From assembly GCA_003487005.1 (NCBI GenBank), contig DNFG01000176.1, forward strand, positions 1 through 5,878: a stretch of DNA of 5,878 nucleotides, in the 5' to 3' direction. The notes beneath the pieces are model-generated. The model was not told the DNA's origin. It saw only the letters and a list, made by a program, of their open reading frames with translations, and ran no database searches. This stretch comes from Bryobacterales bacterium (GTDB lineage Bacteria > Acidobacteriota > Terriglobia > Bryobacterales > Bryobacteraceae). The position numbers were made by a program, and so were the translations under genes. Positions 1-5,878 of the stretch are shown here, one piece after another (positions within the stretch are counted from its first letter, which is position 1; the number at the start of each line of letters is the position of its first letter).

Positions 1-14
1 TGTATTTTTTTTTT
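1..14. other. T-rich sequencing artefact at contig end
   Basis: The first 14 bases are nearly all T and lie directly outside an Illumina adapter sequence. Read on the opposite strand this is adapter followed by poly-A, which is what a read gives when it runs through a short insert, through the adapter and off the end of the template. I infer it is an instrument artefact and not genomic DNA. A genomic poly-T is unlikely given the GC-rich sequence and the adjoining adapter. Confidence 0.85.
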
Positions 15-72
15 AATGATGCGGCGCCCCACGAGATGTCCTCTCTTCCCCTACACGACGCTCTTCCGATCT
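15..72 (+). other. Illumina P5/TruSeq universal adapter contamination
   Basis: These 58 bases align without gaps to the 58-nt Illumina P5/TruSeq universal adapter (compared from memory), with 50 identities. The 24 bases nearest the insert (49-72, ending in CTCTTCCGATCT) are perfect. All eight mismatches lie in the outer 34 bases, at window positions 21, 27, 30, 31, 38, 40, 42 and 48. Errors that grow with distance from the insert fit falling quality at the end of a read-through read. The translations are familiar adapter peptides: PYTTLFRS in the infB frame, SLPLHDALPI in another plus frame and RSEERRVG on the minus strand. This segment should be trimmed and not annotated as biology. Confidence 0.97.
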
Positions 73-1704
73 ACCCTCGACGAAAAGCTCGCCGAGGATC
101 TCGCCAAGGCCTTCGGCGCCAAGACCACCAAAATGAGTTACGAGGAAGAGTCCGTCCAGGATCTCGACCTCGTCGAAGGCAGCGACGATCAGGAGACCCG
201 CCCGCCCGTGGTCACCATCATGGGCCACGTCGACCACGGCAAGACGTCTCTGCTCGATTCCATCCGCCTCACCAATGTCGCCGACAAGGAAGCCGGCGGC
301 ATCACCCAGCACATCGGCGCCTATCACGTCGATGTCAATGGTCGCAAAGTTGTATTCATCGACACTCCCGGCCACGAAGCCTTCACCCGCATGCGTTCAC
401 GCGGCTCGAAGGTCACCGATATCGTCATTCTGGTGGTTGCCGCCGACGACGGCGTCATGCCCCAGACCCGTGAGGCGATCGACCACGCCCGCGCCGCCAA
501 GGTGCCCCTCATCGTGGCGATCAACAAGATCGACAAGCCCGACGCCCAACCCGACCGCGTCAAGCAACAGTTGACCGACCTCGGCCTGATGCCCGAGGAC
601 TGGGGCGGCGATACCATCTTCGTCCCCGTGTCGGCCAAGCAGAAGACCAACCTGGATCTCCTGCTCGAAATGATCCTGCTTGTGGCCGACGTCCAGGAAC
701 TTCGCGCCAATCCCACCCGCCCGGCCGTCGCCACCGTACTCGAGGCTCAACTCGATCGCGGTCGCGGTCCCGTGGCTACCCTGCTGGTCCGCAACGGCAC
801 CCTCCGCGTGGGCGACCACTACCTCTGCGGCACCGTCTTCGGCAAGGTTCGCGCTCTGTTTGACGACCGCGGCAATCCCATCCGCGAGGTCGGTCCGTCG
901 ATGCCCGCCGAATTGCTCGGTCTCGAATCGATGCCTGAAGTCGGCGACACGCTCCAGGTGGTTACCGACCTCGGCAAGGCCCGCCAGATCGCCGAATTCC
1001 GCGAGATCAAGGTCCGCGAAACCGCGATGGCCAAGACCCGCGTCTCTCTCGAGAAGTTCCACGCCCAGATGCGCGAAGGCGAGCGCAAGGAACTCAACAT
1101 CATCATCAAGGCCGACGTCGGCGGCACCGCCGAAGTCCTCTCCGAGACGCTCCAGAAGCTCTCGACCGAGAAGGTCCAGATTCGCGTCCTCCACGCTGGC
1201 GTGGGCGCCATCAGCGAAAACGACGTCACTCTGGCTTCAGCCTCCGACGCCGTGATTGTCGGCTTCAACGTCCGCCCCGAGCGCAAAGCCTCCGAACTCG
1301 CCGATTATGAGAAGGTGGACCTGCGTCTCCACACGATCATTTACGAGCTGACCGACGAAATCAAGAAAGCCATGGTCGGCATGCTCGCCCCGGTCTTCCG
1401 CGAGGCCTACCAGGGCCGCGCCGAGGTCCGCGAAGTCTTCCGCATCACCAAGGTTGGCACCGTCGCGGGCTGTTATGTTCAGGACGGCATCATCCTGCGC
1501 GATTCGCAGGTCCGCCTGCTCCGCGATAACGTGGTGATCCATACCGGCCGCCTCGATTCGCTTAAACGCTTCAAGAACGACGTTTCCGAGGTCAAAAACG
1601 GCTTTGAATGTGGTATGGCCATCGCCGGATACAACGATCTGAAGCCGGGCGACGTCATCGAAGCCTTCAAGAAGGAACAGGTGGCGCCCGATCTGAACGC
1701 GTAA
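73..1704 (+). CDS. infB: Translation initiation factor IF-2, 5'-truncated
   Basis: IF-2 is the cytoplasmic GTPase that brings fMet-tRNA to the 30S subunit and promotes 50S joining. The 543 residues seen cover the conserved core. Visible GTPase motifs are G1 GHVDHGKT (223-246), the switch I region [10 protein letters not shown] (from 295), G3 DTPGHEAF (from 361), G4 NKID (523-534) and G5 SAK (631-639). Next come the domain II beta-barrel (about 709-963), the IF-2-specific domain III with [12 protein letters not shown] (about 1093-1278), and the C-terminal fMet-tRNA-binding barrel containing [12 protein letters not shown] and FECGM (about 1429-1671). The first genuine residues, [16 protein letters not shown], match the segment just before the G domain, so the long N-terminal region and the start codon are missing. 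The frame runs open into the adapter to an ATG at 16, but those 19 residues are artefactual. It stops 9 bp before the DUF503 gene. Identity is certain. Confidence 0.98.
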   Translation, partial: TLDEKLAEDLAKAFGAKTTKMSYEEESVQDLDLVEGSDDQETRPPVVTIMGHVDHGKTSLLDSIRLTNVADKEAGGITQHIGAYHVDVNGRKVVFIDTPGHEAFTRMRSRGSKVTDIVILVVAADDGVMPQTREAIDHARAAKVPLIVAINKIDKPDAQPDRVKQQLTDLGLMPEDWGGDTIFVPVSAKQKTNLDLLLEMILLVADVQELRANPTRPAVATVLEAQLDRGRGPVATLLVRNGTLRVGDHYLCGTVFGKVRALFDDRGNPIREVGPSMPAELLGLESMPEVGDTLQVVTDLGKARQIAEFREIKVRETAMAKTRVSLEKFHAQMREGERKELNIIIKADVGGTAEVLSETLQKLSTEKVQIRVLHAGVGAISENDVTLASASDAVIVGFNVRPERKASELADYEKVDLRLHTIIYELTDEIKKAMVGMLAPVFREAYQGRAEVREVFRITKVGTVAGCYVQDGIILRDSQVRLLRDNVVIHTGRLDSLKRFKNDVSEVKNGFECGMAIAGYNDLKPGDVIEAFKKEQVAPDLNA

Positions 1705-1708
1705 GGGG
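1703..1708 (+). promoter_or_regulatory. Ribosome binding site of the DUF503 gene
   Basis: AAGGGG overlaps the infB stop codon and lies 5 nt before the ATG at 1714. It is a modest purine-rich Shine-Dalgarno match and supports that ATG as the start, translated right after infB. Confidence 0.5.
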
Positions 1709-1713
1709 CCGGT

Positions 1714-2001
1714 ATGCCAGCTATTGGCGTGCTCACCCTGGAACTCAGACTTGAGCACTGCCATTCGCTCAAGGACAAGCGCCACTGGGTGCGCGGCGTG
1801 AAGGATCGCCTTCGCCGCTCCCACAATGTTGCGGTCAGCGAGGTCGCTGACCAGGATCTCTGGCAGAGTTCGGTGATCTGCGCGGTCACCGTCTCACCTT
1901 CGCGGCAACGGGCCGCGCAGGTTCTCGAAGCCGCAGAAGCCGCTGCCGCCGGATTTCTGGGTCCCAATCTGATCAGCGCCACCATCGAGTGGCTCGATTG
2001 A
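1714..2001 (+). CDS. DUF503 family protein (YlxP-like)
   Basis: This small protein of 95 residues matches the DUF503 family, whose Bacillus member is YlxP. Family features seen are the N-terminal strand GVLTLELRL (5-13), the signature SLKDKR (18-23), a basic helix up to about residue 35, and NVAVSEVADQDLWQ (38-51), followed by a strand and an Ala-rich helix. Length is typical for the family. There is no signal peptide or membrane segment, so it should be cytoplasmic. The biochemical role of the family is not established. Its fixed place between infB and rbfA, also seen in Firmicutes and some other phyla, suggests a role in translation or ribosome assembly, but that is inference from context. 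The start is supported by an AAGGGG motif 5 nt upstream. It is probably cotranscribed with infB and rbfA. Confidence 0.9.
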   Translation: MPAIGVLTLELRLEHCHSLKDKRHWVRGVKDRLRRSHNVAVSEVADQDLWQSSVICAVTVSPSRQRAAQVLEAAEAAAAGFLGPNLISATIEWLD

Positions 2002-2049
2002 GGTCCGGGATGCCCGCTGCGGCCCCGCACCGGGAAAGGAATCGCCCAA
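2002..2049 (+). promoter_or_regulatory. Short spacer with rbfA ribosome binding site
   Basis: This 48-bp spacer ends with AAAGGA (2035-2040), a good Shine-Dalgarno sequence 9 nt before the rbfA ATG. A tiny inverted repeat, TGCGG-CC-CCGCA, lies inside it, but with so short a stem and no following T run I do not call it a terminator. No promoter is evident, so read-through from the upstream genes is expected. Confidence 0.5.
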
Positions 2050-2424
2050 ATGGATGAATTGCGCACACGCCGCGTCTCGGAAACGATGCGTGAAGAACTC
2101 AGCGAGTTGATCCGCTTTGAGTCGAGCGACCCCCGCCTCGCCGAAGTCGATGTCACCGAGGTCATAGTCGCGAGCGACCTCCGCCGCGCCGATGTCCTGG
2201 TCTCCCTGCCTCCCGGAGAGGCCGCCCGTCAGGCGGCGCTCGAAGGTCTGGAGCACGCCCGCGGCTACCTGAAGCGCCAGTTGGCGCAGCGTATCGATGT
2301 CCACCGGATGCCGGAACTGCGTTTTGTCCCCGATTCAGAGACTTCTGGCGCGCCCCTCGGACGCCTCCTGCGGCGCATCCGGCGGGGCCGCCCGAGGGAA
2401 GATGCCCCCGGGAAGCCCGAATAG
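2050..2424 (+). CDS. rbfA: Ribosome-binding factor A
   Basis: RbfA binds the 30S subunit and assists late maturation at the 5' end of 16S rRNA; in E. coli it matters most in the cold. The 124-residue protein shows the family pattern of a single KH-like domain. It has the N-terminal helix RTRRVSETMREELSELI (5-21), the SSDPRL motif (25-30), strands VDVTEVIVASDLRRADVLVSL (33-53, read as two strands), a helix ending HARGYLKRQLAQRI (69-82), and the closing signature MPELRFVPD (87-95). The family is usually about 110-135 residues, so it is complete. The last 20 or so residues form a basic Arg-rich tail, as is common. The start is fixed by AAAGGA 9 nt upstream. It follows infB and the DUF503 gene in the classic translation operon. 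No truB or DHH phosphoesterase gene follows it here. Confidence 0.95.
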   Translation: MDELRTRRVSETMREELSELIRFESSDPRLAEVDVTEVIVASDLRRADVLVSLPPGEAARQAALEGLEHARGYLKRQLAQRIDVHRMPELRFVPDSETSGAPLGRLLRRIRRGRPREDAPGKPE

Positions 2425-2456
2425 GCCGGATATCCCAAAGAAAACAGGCGATTTTA

Positions 2457-2485
2457 TTGCCCGCCGCGCATCCCGGTTGTACGCT
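2457..2485 (+). promoter_or_regulatory. Candidate sigma70-type promoter for apbE-hemE-PPO
   Basis: In the 97-bp gap after rbfA, TTGCCC (2457-2462) and TACGCT (2480-2485) are separated by exactly 17 nt, the ideal spacing for -35 and -10 boxes. They match the E. coli consensus at 4 of 6 and 3 of 6 positions, so this is a weak match. The local sequence is also the most AT-rich part of the gap. Initiation about 7 nt downstream would give a leader of roughly 30 nt to the ATG at 2522. No rho-independent terminator is visible before it, so read-through from rbfA cannot be excluded. Confidence 0.35.
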
Positions 2486-2521
2486 AAAGTCAGGGGCTGT
2501 GTGCCCCGCTCGTCTTCGTTC

Positions 2522-3502
2522 ATGGTCCCGGCCATTCGCAAATCTGTGATCCTGCTCGGCCTCGCCGCCTTCGCGGTCCCGGCCGCAACGCCACTTTTGC
2601 GTCTCGAACGCTCGCTTTCCGCCATGGGCACCACCTTCACCATCGCCGCTTACGGGCCCGACCGCTTCGTGATGGAGTCCGCCATCGACGAAGCTTTCGA
2701 GGAAACCGGCCGGCTGGAACAGTTGCTGTCCAACTACCGCCCCGACAGCGAATGGAGCCAGGTGAACCGCGAAGCCGCGCAGCGGCCGGTGGAAGTCTCC
2801 GAAGAACTGTTCAATTTATTGCAGAAGTGCCTCCAGTACAGCCGCGAGAGCGAAGGCGCTTTCGACATCACCGTTGGACCGTTGATGAAGCTCTGGGGCT
2901 TCTATAAGGGACAGGCCCGGATCCCCCGGCGAGTCGAAATCCGGACCATCCAGAGCCGGATCGGCTACCGGAACATCCAGCTTGATCCCGCCCGGCGCAC
3001 CGTCCGGTTTCTCCGGCCCGTCGAAATGGACCCCGGCGGCATCGGCAAGGGCTACGCCGTGGACCGGATGGCCGAAATTCTGGTTCGCCGCGGCTTCGAC
3101 AGCGCCATCATCTCCGCCGGGCGATCCTCGATTTATGGCATCGGCGCCCCGCCGAACGAACCCCGAGGCTGGCGGATCACCATCCCCCATCCGCGCGATC
3201 CGCGCCGCCATGTCGCTGAATACTATCTCAAGAACCACTCGATGAGCACTTCCGGGTCCACCGAGAAGTTTTTCGCCGTTGGGCGCAGGACCTTCTCTCA
3301 CATCATGGACCCCCGCTCCGGCCGCCCGGCCGAGGGCATGCTGCAGGTCTCGGTCCTTGCGCCCAAGACCATCGACAGCGAAGCCTGGACGAAACCCTAC
3401 TTCGTGCTCGGCCGCCAGTGGGCCGCCCGGCACAAACCCGCCGAATTCACCGTCTTCCTGTGCGAAGACAGATCGGAGATCGCATGCGTGTCCCTCCCAT
3501 GA
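2522..3502 (+). CDS. apbE: ApbE-family FAD:protein FMN transferase, exported, divergent active site
   Basis: ApbE proteins use FAD and Mg2+ to attach FMN covalently to Thr/Ser of exported redox proteins such as Rnf and Nqr subunits. The 326-residue product starts with a short basic region (RK) and a hydrophobic core VILLGLAAFAV, a probable Sec signal peptide; no lipobox Cys follows, so it is likely soluble in the periplasm. Family motifs are MGTTFTI (35-41), GAFDITVGPLMKLWGF (112-127), DPGGIGKGYAVDRM (170-183) and HIMDPRSGRP (260-269). Two places differ from the usual family pattern: the GG(N/S) motif reads AGRSS (Arg201), and the metal-binding D-A-x-x-x-T near the C-terminus reads E287-A-W-T-K291. 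Activity may therefore be altered. The start is uncertain. ATG 2522 gives a good signal peptide but has no clear Shine-Dalgarno; GTG 2501 is the alternative. The 3' end overlaps hemE. Family certain, exact activity less so. Confidence 0.9.
   Translation: MVPAIRKSVILLGLAAFAVPAATPLLRLERSLSAMGTTFTIAAYGPDRFVMESAIDEAFEETGRLEQLLSNYRPDSEWSQVNREAAQRPVEVSEELFNLLQKCLQYSRESEGAFDITVGPLMKLWGFYKGQARIPRRVEIRTIQSRIGYRNIQLDPARRTVRFLRPVEMDPGGIGKGYAVDRMAEILVRRGFDSAIISAGRSSIYGIGAPPNEPRGWRITIPHPRDPRRHVAEYYLKNHSMSTSGSTEKFFAVGRRTFSHIMDPRSGRPAEGMLQVSVLAPKTIDSEAWTKPYFVLGRQWAARHKPAEFTVFLCEDRSEIACVSLP
3475..3479 (+). promoter_or_regulatory. Ribosome binding site deciding the hemE start
   Basis: GGAGA inside the end of apbE lies 4 nt before ATG 3484 (5 nt if GGAG is counted) and 19 nt before ATG 3499. 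It favours the upstream start. The downstream ATG forms an ATGA overlap with the apbE stop but has no Shine-Dalgarno of its own, so it would depend on translational coupling. Confidence 0.5.
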
Positions 3503-4521
3503 ACAGCCGCTTTCTTGATGCCTGCCGCCGCCGGCCCACCGATGTCCGTCCCGTCTGGTTTATGCGCCAGGCCGGTCGCTACATGAAGCAGTACCGAGAG
3601 ATTCGTGCCAAACACACCATCCTCGAGATCTGTAAACGGCCCGATCTCGCCGCGCAGGTGACCCTCCAACCCATCGAAATTCTTGATGTGGACGCGGCCA
3701 TCATCTTCGCGGACCTGCTGCTCCCGGTCGAGCCGATGGGCCTCAAACTCGAATTCGTCGCCGGCGAGGGGCCTGTGATCGATAACCCGGTTCGGACCTC
3801 CCACGATGTGGACACGCTCTCCACTACCAACACCGACGACCTTGGCTATGTGGGCGAGTCCATCCAGATCGTCGCCCGCGCCCTTGCCGGCAAGGTGCCC
3901 GTCATCGGCTTTGTCGGCGCGCCGTTCACCGTCGCGAGCTACATGATCGAAGGCGGAGCCTCGCGCCATTTCATCAACACCAAGAAGATGATGTACCAGG
4001 ACGAGACGCTCTGGCGCCGTCTGATGGGCAAACTGGTGGACGTTCTCGCCCCCTTTGCCGTCATGCAGGTGGCCGGCGGCGCCCGTGCGATTCAGGTTTT
4101 TGATTCCTGGGTGGGTGCACTCGGCGCCGACGACTATGTCCGCTACGTGGCCCCGTACTCGCGCGCGCTGATTGAGCGAATCCGGGCCAGCGGCGTCCCT
4201 GTCATCCATTTCGGCACCGGTTCCGCCGGCTATTTCCGTGAACTCCACGCCGCCGGCGGCGACGTGATGGGCGTGGACTGGCGCCTCAATATCGACCAGG
4301 CCTGGATGGATATCTCCTATCGCTCCGCCATTCAGGGTAATCTCGACCCCGCCGCGCTGTTTGCCCCGCTGCCGGAACTCAAGCAGAAGGTCCACGAACT
4401 TCTGAAACGGACCGGAACCCGCCCCGGCCACATCTTTAATCTCGGCCACGGCATCCTGCCGGAAACCCCGGTGGACAATGTCCGCGCCGTCGTCCAGATG
4501 GTCCGGGAGTTCAAGCCCTGA
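3484..4521 (+). CDS. hemE: Uroporphyrinogen III decarboxylase
   Basis: HemE is the cytoplasmic, cofactor-free enzyme that removes four carboxyl groups from uroporphyrinogen III to give coproporphyrinogen III, at the branch of heme from siroheme and corrin synthesis. The 345-residue product has the family length and a single TIM-barrel. Active-site elements seen are FMRQAGRYM (Arg28, Arg32, substrate carboxylate binding), IIFADLLLP with the catalytic Asp77, SYMIEGGASRHF with Tyr153, the QVFDSWVGALG motif, and FNLGHGILP with His322. All key residues are present, so it should be active. I chose ATG 3484 because of a GGAGA just upstream; starting at 3499 would give 340 residues beginning MNSRFLDACRR and a 4-bp ATGA overlap with apbE. 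Either way it overlaps apbE and lies 12 bp before the oxidase gene, so these are probably one operon. Confidence 0.97.
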   Translation: MRVPPMNSRFLDACRRRPTDVRPVWFMRQAGRYMKQYREIRAKHTILEICKRPDLAAQVTLQPIEILDVDAAIIFADLLLPVEPMGLKLEFVAGEGPVIDNPVRTSHDVDTLSTTNTDDLGYVGESIQIVARALAGKVPVIGFVGAPFTVASYMIEGGASRHFINTKKMMYQDETLWRRLMGKLVDVLAPFAVMQVAGGARAIQVFDSWVGALGADDYVRYVAPYSRALIERIRASGVPVIHFGTGSAGYFRELHAAGGDVMGVDWRLNIDQAWMDISYRSAIQGNLDPAALFAPLPELKQKVHELLKRTGTRPGHIFNLGHGILPETPVDNVRAVVQMVREFKP

Positions 4522-4533
4522 GCGGATCCGCCT

Positions 4534-5878
4534 GTGCGTGAGTGTCTCGTCATCGGCGGCGGCATCACCGGTCTTTCCGCCGCCTATGAATTGCAGAGGT
4601 TGGGCGTGCGCCCCTGTCTGGTCGATGATGGCGCCAATCTCGGCGGCGTCATCCAGACCGGCATTGTCGAGGGCTGTGTTCTCGAAGGCGGGCCGGACAG
4701 TTTTCTTTCAGCCAAGCCCGCTGCTACCGAACTGATACGCGAACTGGGTCTCGACGGCGACCTGATTTCGTCCAACGACCACGCCCGAGTCACTTATCTG
4801 GTCAAAAATCGCCGTTTAATGGCGATGCCCGACGGCCTGATGATGATGGTGCCCACCAAAATCCTGCCCGTCGCGGTCAGCCCGCTCCTCTCCTGGTCCA
4901 CCAAGATCCGGATGGGCCTCGAATACCTCCGCCGGGCGCCGGAAACGGAACCGGCCGACCGGACCGTGGCCGATTTCATCCGCGATCATTATGGTCAGGA
5001 GACTGTTGACTACCTGGCCGAGCCTTTGCTGTCAGGGGTTTATGGTGGATCGGTGGACCGCCTGAGCGTGAACAGCGTTCTGCCCCGGTTCGTCGAACTC
5101 GAGAAGAAGTATGGCAGTCTGACCCGTGGCGTCCTCGCCGCGCGTGCCGCCCGCAAAGGCCACGCGACCAGGGAAGAGCCATTGTTTCAGACTCTTCGCG
5201 GCGGTCTGGCGCAGTTGACCAATGAACTTGAGGGCCGTCTCCGGCCCTCGGCCGAAATCATCGCCGGACGTGTCCAAACCGTTGAAAAGACAGGAGATCA
5301 CTTTCGTGCGCGGGTCAACGGCGAGTGGTTGGAAGCCCGGAACGTGATCGGCGCCTGTCCGGCTTGGGCGATGGGCGAACTGCTGGCGCCAGTCCACGGC
5401 GAACTCGCGCAACTGCTTCAAGGCATTGACTATAGCTCTTCGTTGACCCTCGCTCTGGGCTACCGGACTGCCGACTGTGGCCCCGTGCCCCCGGGCTTCG
5501 GCTTCCTCGTTCCGGCTCGTGAGCGCCAGACATTGACGGCTTGCACGTTTGTGGGGGCCAAATTCCCCTTCAGAGTGCCCGATTCGCACATTGTTCTGCG
5601 CTGTTTCCTCGGCGGAGCGGGCCAGGAGGCGATTCTCGACCGGGACGACGACGAACTGGTCGAAACCGTCCAGGAAGAGTTGCACGGGTTGCTCGGCTGG
5701 CGGGCGACACCCGCGTTCGTCCGGATTTCGCGCTGGCGGAAGAGCATGGCGCAGTATGAAGTGGGTCATAGTGCGCGAATGAAGCGAATTGAAGGCATTT
5801 TAAGCGCTGTTCCGGGCCTCTTCTTGGCGGGAAACGCGTACTCCGGCATCGGCATCCCGGACTGTGTCCGGACCGGAC
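4534..5878 (+). CDS. hemG: Protoporphyrinogen/coproporphyrinogen oxidase, HemG/HemY FAD type, 3'-truncated by window
   Basis: This FAD-dependent oxidase removes six electrons from protoporphyrinogen IX (or coproporphyrinogen III in the coproporphyrin-dependent route), using O2 in characterised members. It starts at a GTG 12 bp after hemE with only a weak GGA upstream, and 448 codons run open to the window edge. The N-terminus reads ECLVIGGGITGLSAAYEL (3-20), the GxGxxG dinucleotide-binding fold, then LEGGPDSFLS, a family hallmark. AEPLLSGVYGG lies in the middle. The C-terminal part has WRKSMAQYEVGH and LFLAGNAYSGIGIPDCVRTG (from about 429), the FAD-closing motif near the end. The family is about 450-480 residues, so only a short tail is missing. 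Several names are in use (hemG, hemY, cgoX). Sequence alone does not show which porphyrinogen it uses. It probably acts at the cytoplasmic face of the membrane and works downstream of HemE. Confidence 0.93.
   Translation, partial: MRECLVIGGGITGLSAAYELQRLGVRPCLVDDGANLGGVIQTGIVEGCVLEGGPDSFLSAKPAATELIRELGLDGDLISSNDHARVTYLVKNRRLMAMPDGLMMMVPTKILPVAVSPLLSWSTKIRMGLEYLRRAPETEPADRTVADFIRDHYGQETVDYLAEPLLSGVYGGSVDRLSVNSVLPRFVELEKKYGSLTRGVLAARAARKGHATREEPLFQTLRGGLAQLTNELEGRLRPSAEIIAGRVQTVEKTGDHFRARVNGEWLEARNVIGACPAWAMGELLAPVHGELAQLLQGIDYSSSLTLALGYRTADCGPVPPGFGFLVPARERQTLTACTFVGAKFPFRVPDSHIVLRCFLGGAGQEAILDRDDDELVETVQEELHGLLGWRATPAFVRISRWRKSMAQYEVGHSARMKRIEGILSAVPGLFLAGNAYSGIGIPDCVRTG

Noticed and set aside
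397..1194. 265-codon minus-strand open frame across infB
   Set aside because: It is antisense to the IF-2 G domain and domain II, a codon-bias artefact with no family resemblance.
2017..2028. Small inverted repeat TGCGG-CC-CCGCA between the DUF503 gene and rbfA
   Set aside because: The stem is 4-5 bp with a minimal loop and no T run. Such repeats are common by chance in GC-rich DNA.
2297..2521. Upstream extension of the apbE frame to an ATG within rbfA
   Set aside because: It would overlap 128 bp of rbfA in another frame and add 75 non-conserved residues before an otherwise good signal peptide.
3470..3477. AGATCGGA resembling the start of the Illumina adapter in the window interior
   Set aside because: Only 8 bases match, the following bases diverge from the adapter, and the apbE frame runs through it without disruption. 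Chance match.
3418..3483. Upstream extension of hemE to an ATG at 3418
   Set aside because: The added residues lie within the apbE coding region in another frame and are not part of the HemE family. A GGAGA supports the later ATG.
3397..4449. Long 350-codon open frame on the minus strand across hemE
   Set aside because: It is the antisense shadow of a strongly conserved gene in GC-rich DNA. Its translation is low-complexity (rich in His, Asp, Gly, Ala) and matches no family I recognise.
5032..5769. 245-codon minus-strand open frame across the porphyrinogen oxidase gene
   Set aside because: The plus strand encodes a clear oxidase with all family motifs over the same bases. The minus frame has no recognisable motif.
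1..5878. Search for a novel defence, mobile or RNA-based system
   Set aside because: All genomic sequence is accounted for by five recognised housekeeping-type genes plus a partial sixth-like edge gene set already listed, with short gaps. I saw no long repeats, array spacers, transposase, tRNA/rRNA signature or structured leader.

Overview
This is the end of a GC-rich bacterial contig. It carries five tightly packed, co-directional plus-strand genes plus one cut at the right edge, with no mobile element, CRISPR array or RNA gene visible. Gene content fits a Gram-negative-like, GC-rich bacterium. The infB-DUF503-rbfA order and an exported ApbE next to heme genes would suit Acidobacteriota (Bryobacterales/Solibacter-like) or a similar deep lineage. 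That placement is inference from style and gene order; no taxonomic marker was tested.

Left edge (1-72): this is not genomic DNA. A T-rich run is followed by a 58-nt stretch that aligns without gaps to the Illumina P5/TruSeq universal adapter (50 of 58 identical; the 24 nt next to the insert are perfect). Genuine sequence starts at 73, inside infB.

Left block (73-2424), translation and ribosome assembly: the C-terminal part of translation initiation factor IF-2 (infB, 5'-truncated), a small DUF503/YlxP-like protein, and the 30S maturation factor RbfA. This is the downstream part of the classic nusA-infB-rbfA operon.

A 97-bp gap (2425-2521) holds a candidate sigma70-type promoter and probably separates two transcription units.

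Right block (2522-5878), flavin transfer and heme synthesis: an exported ApbE-family FAD:protein FMN transferase with substitutions at conserved positions, overlapping uroporphyrinogen decarboxylase (hemE), then 12 bp later a GTG-started FAD-dependent protoporphyrinogen/coproporphyrinogen oxidase (HemG/HemY type), cut by the window end just short of its C-terminus. HemE makes coproporphyrinogen III and the oxidase aromatises a later porphyrinogen, so the pair belongs to one pathway. ApbE covalently flavinylates exported redox proteins and is linked to the pair by overlap.

I found no convincing undescribed system. The most notable points are the adapter-contaminated contig end, which creates a false N-terminus on IF-2, and the altered metal-site residues of the ApbE homologue.
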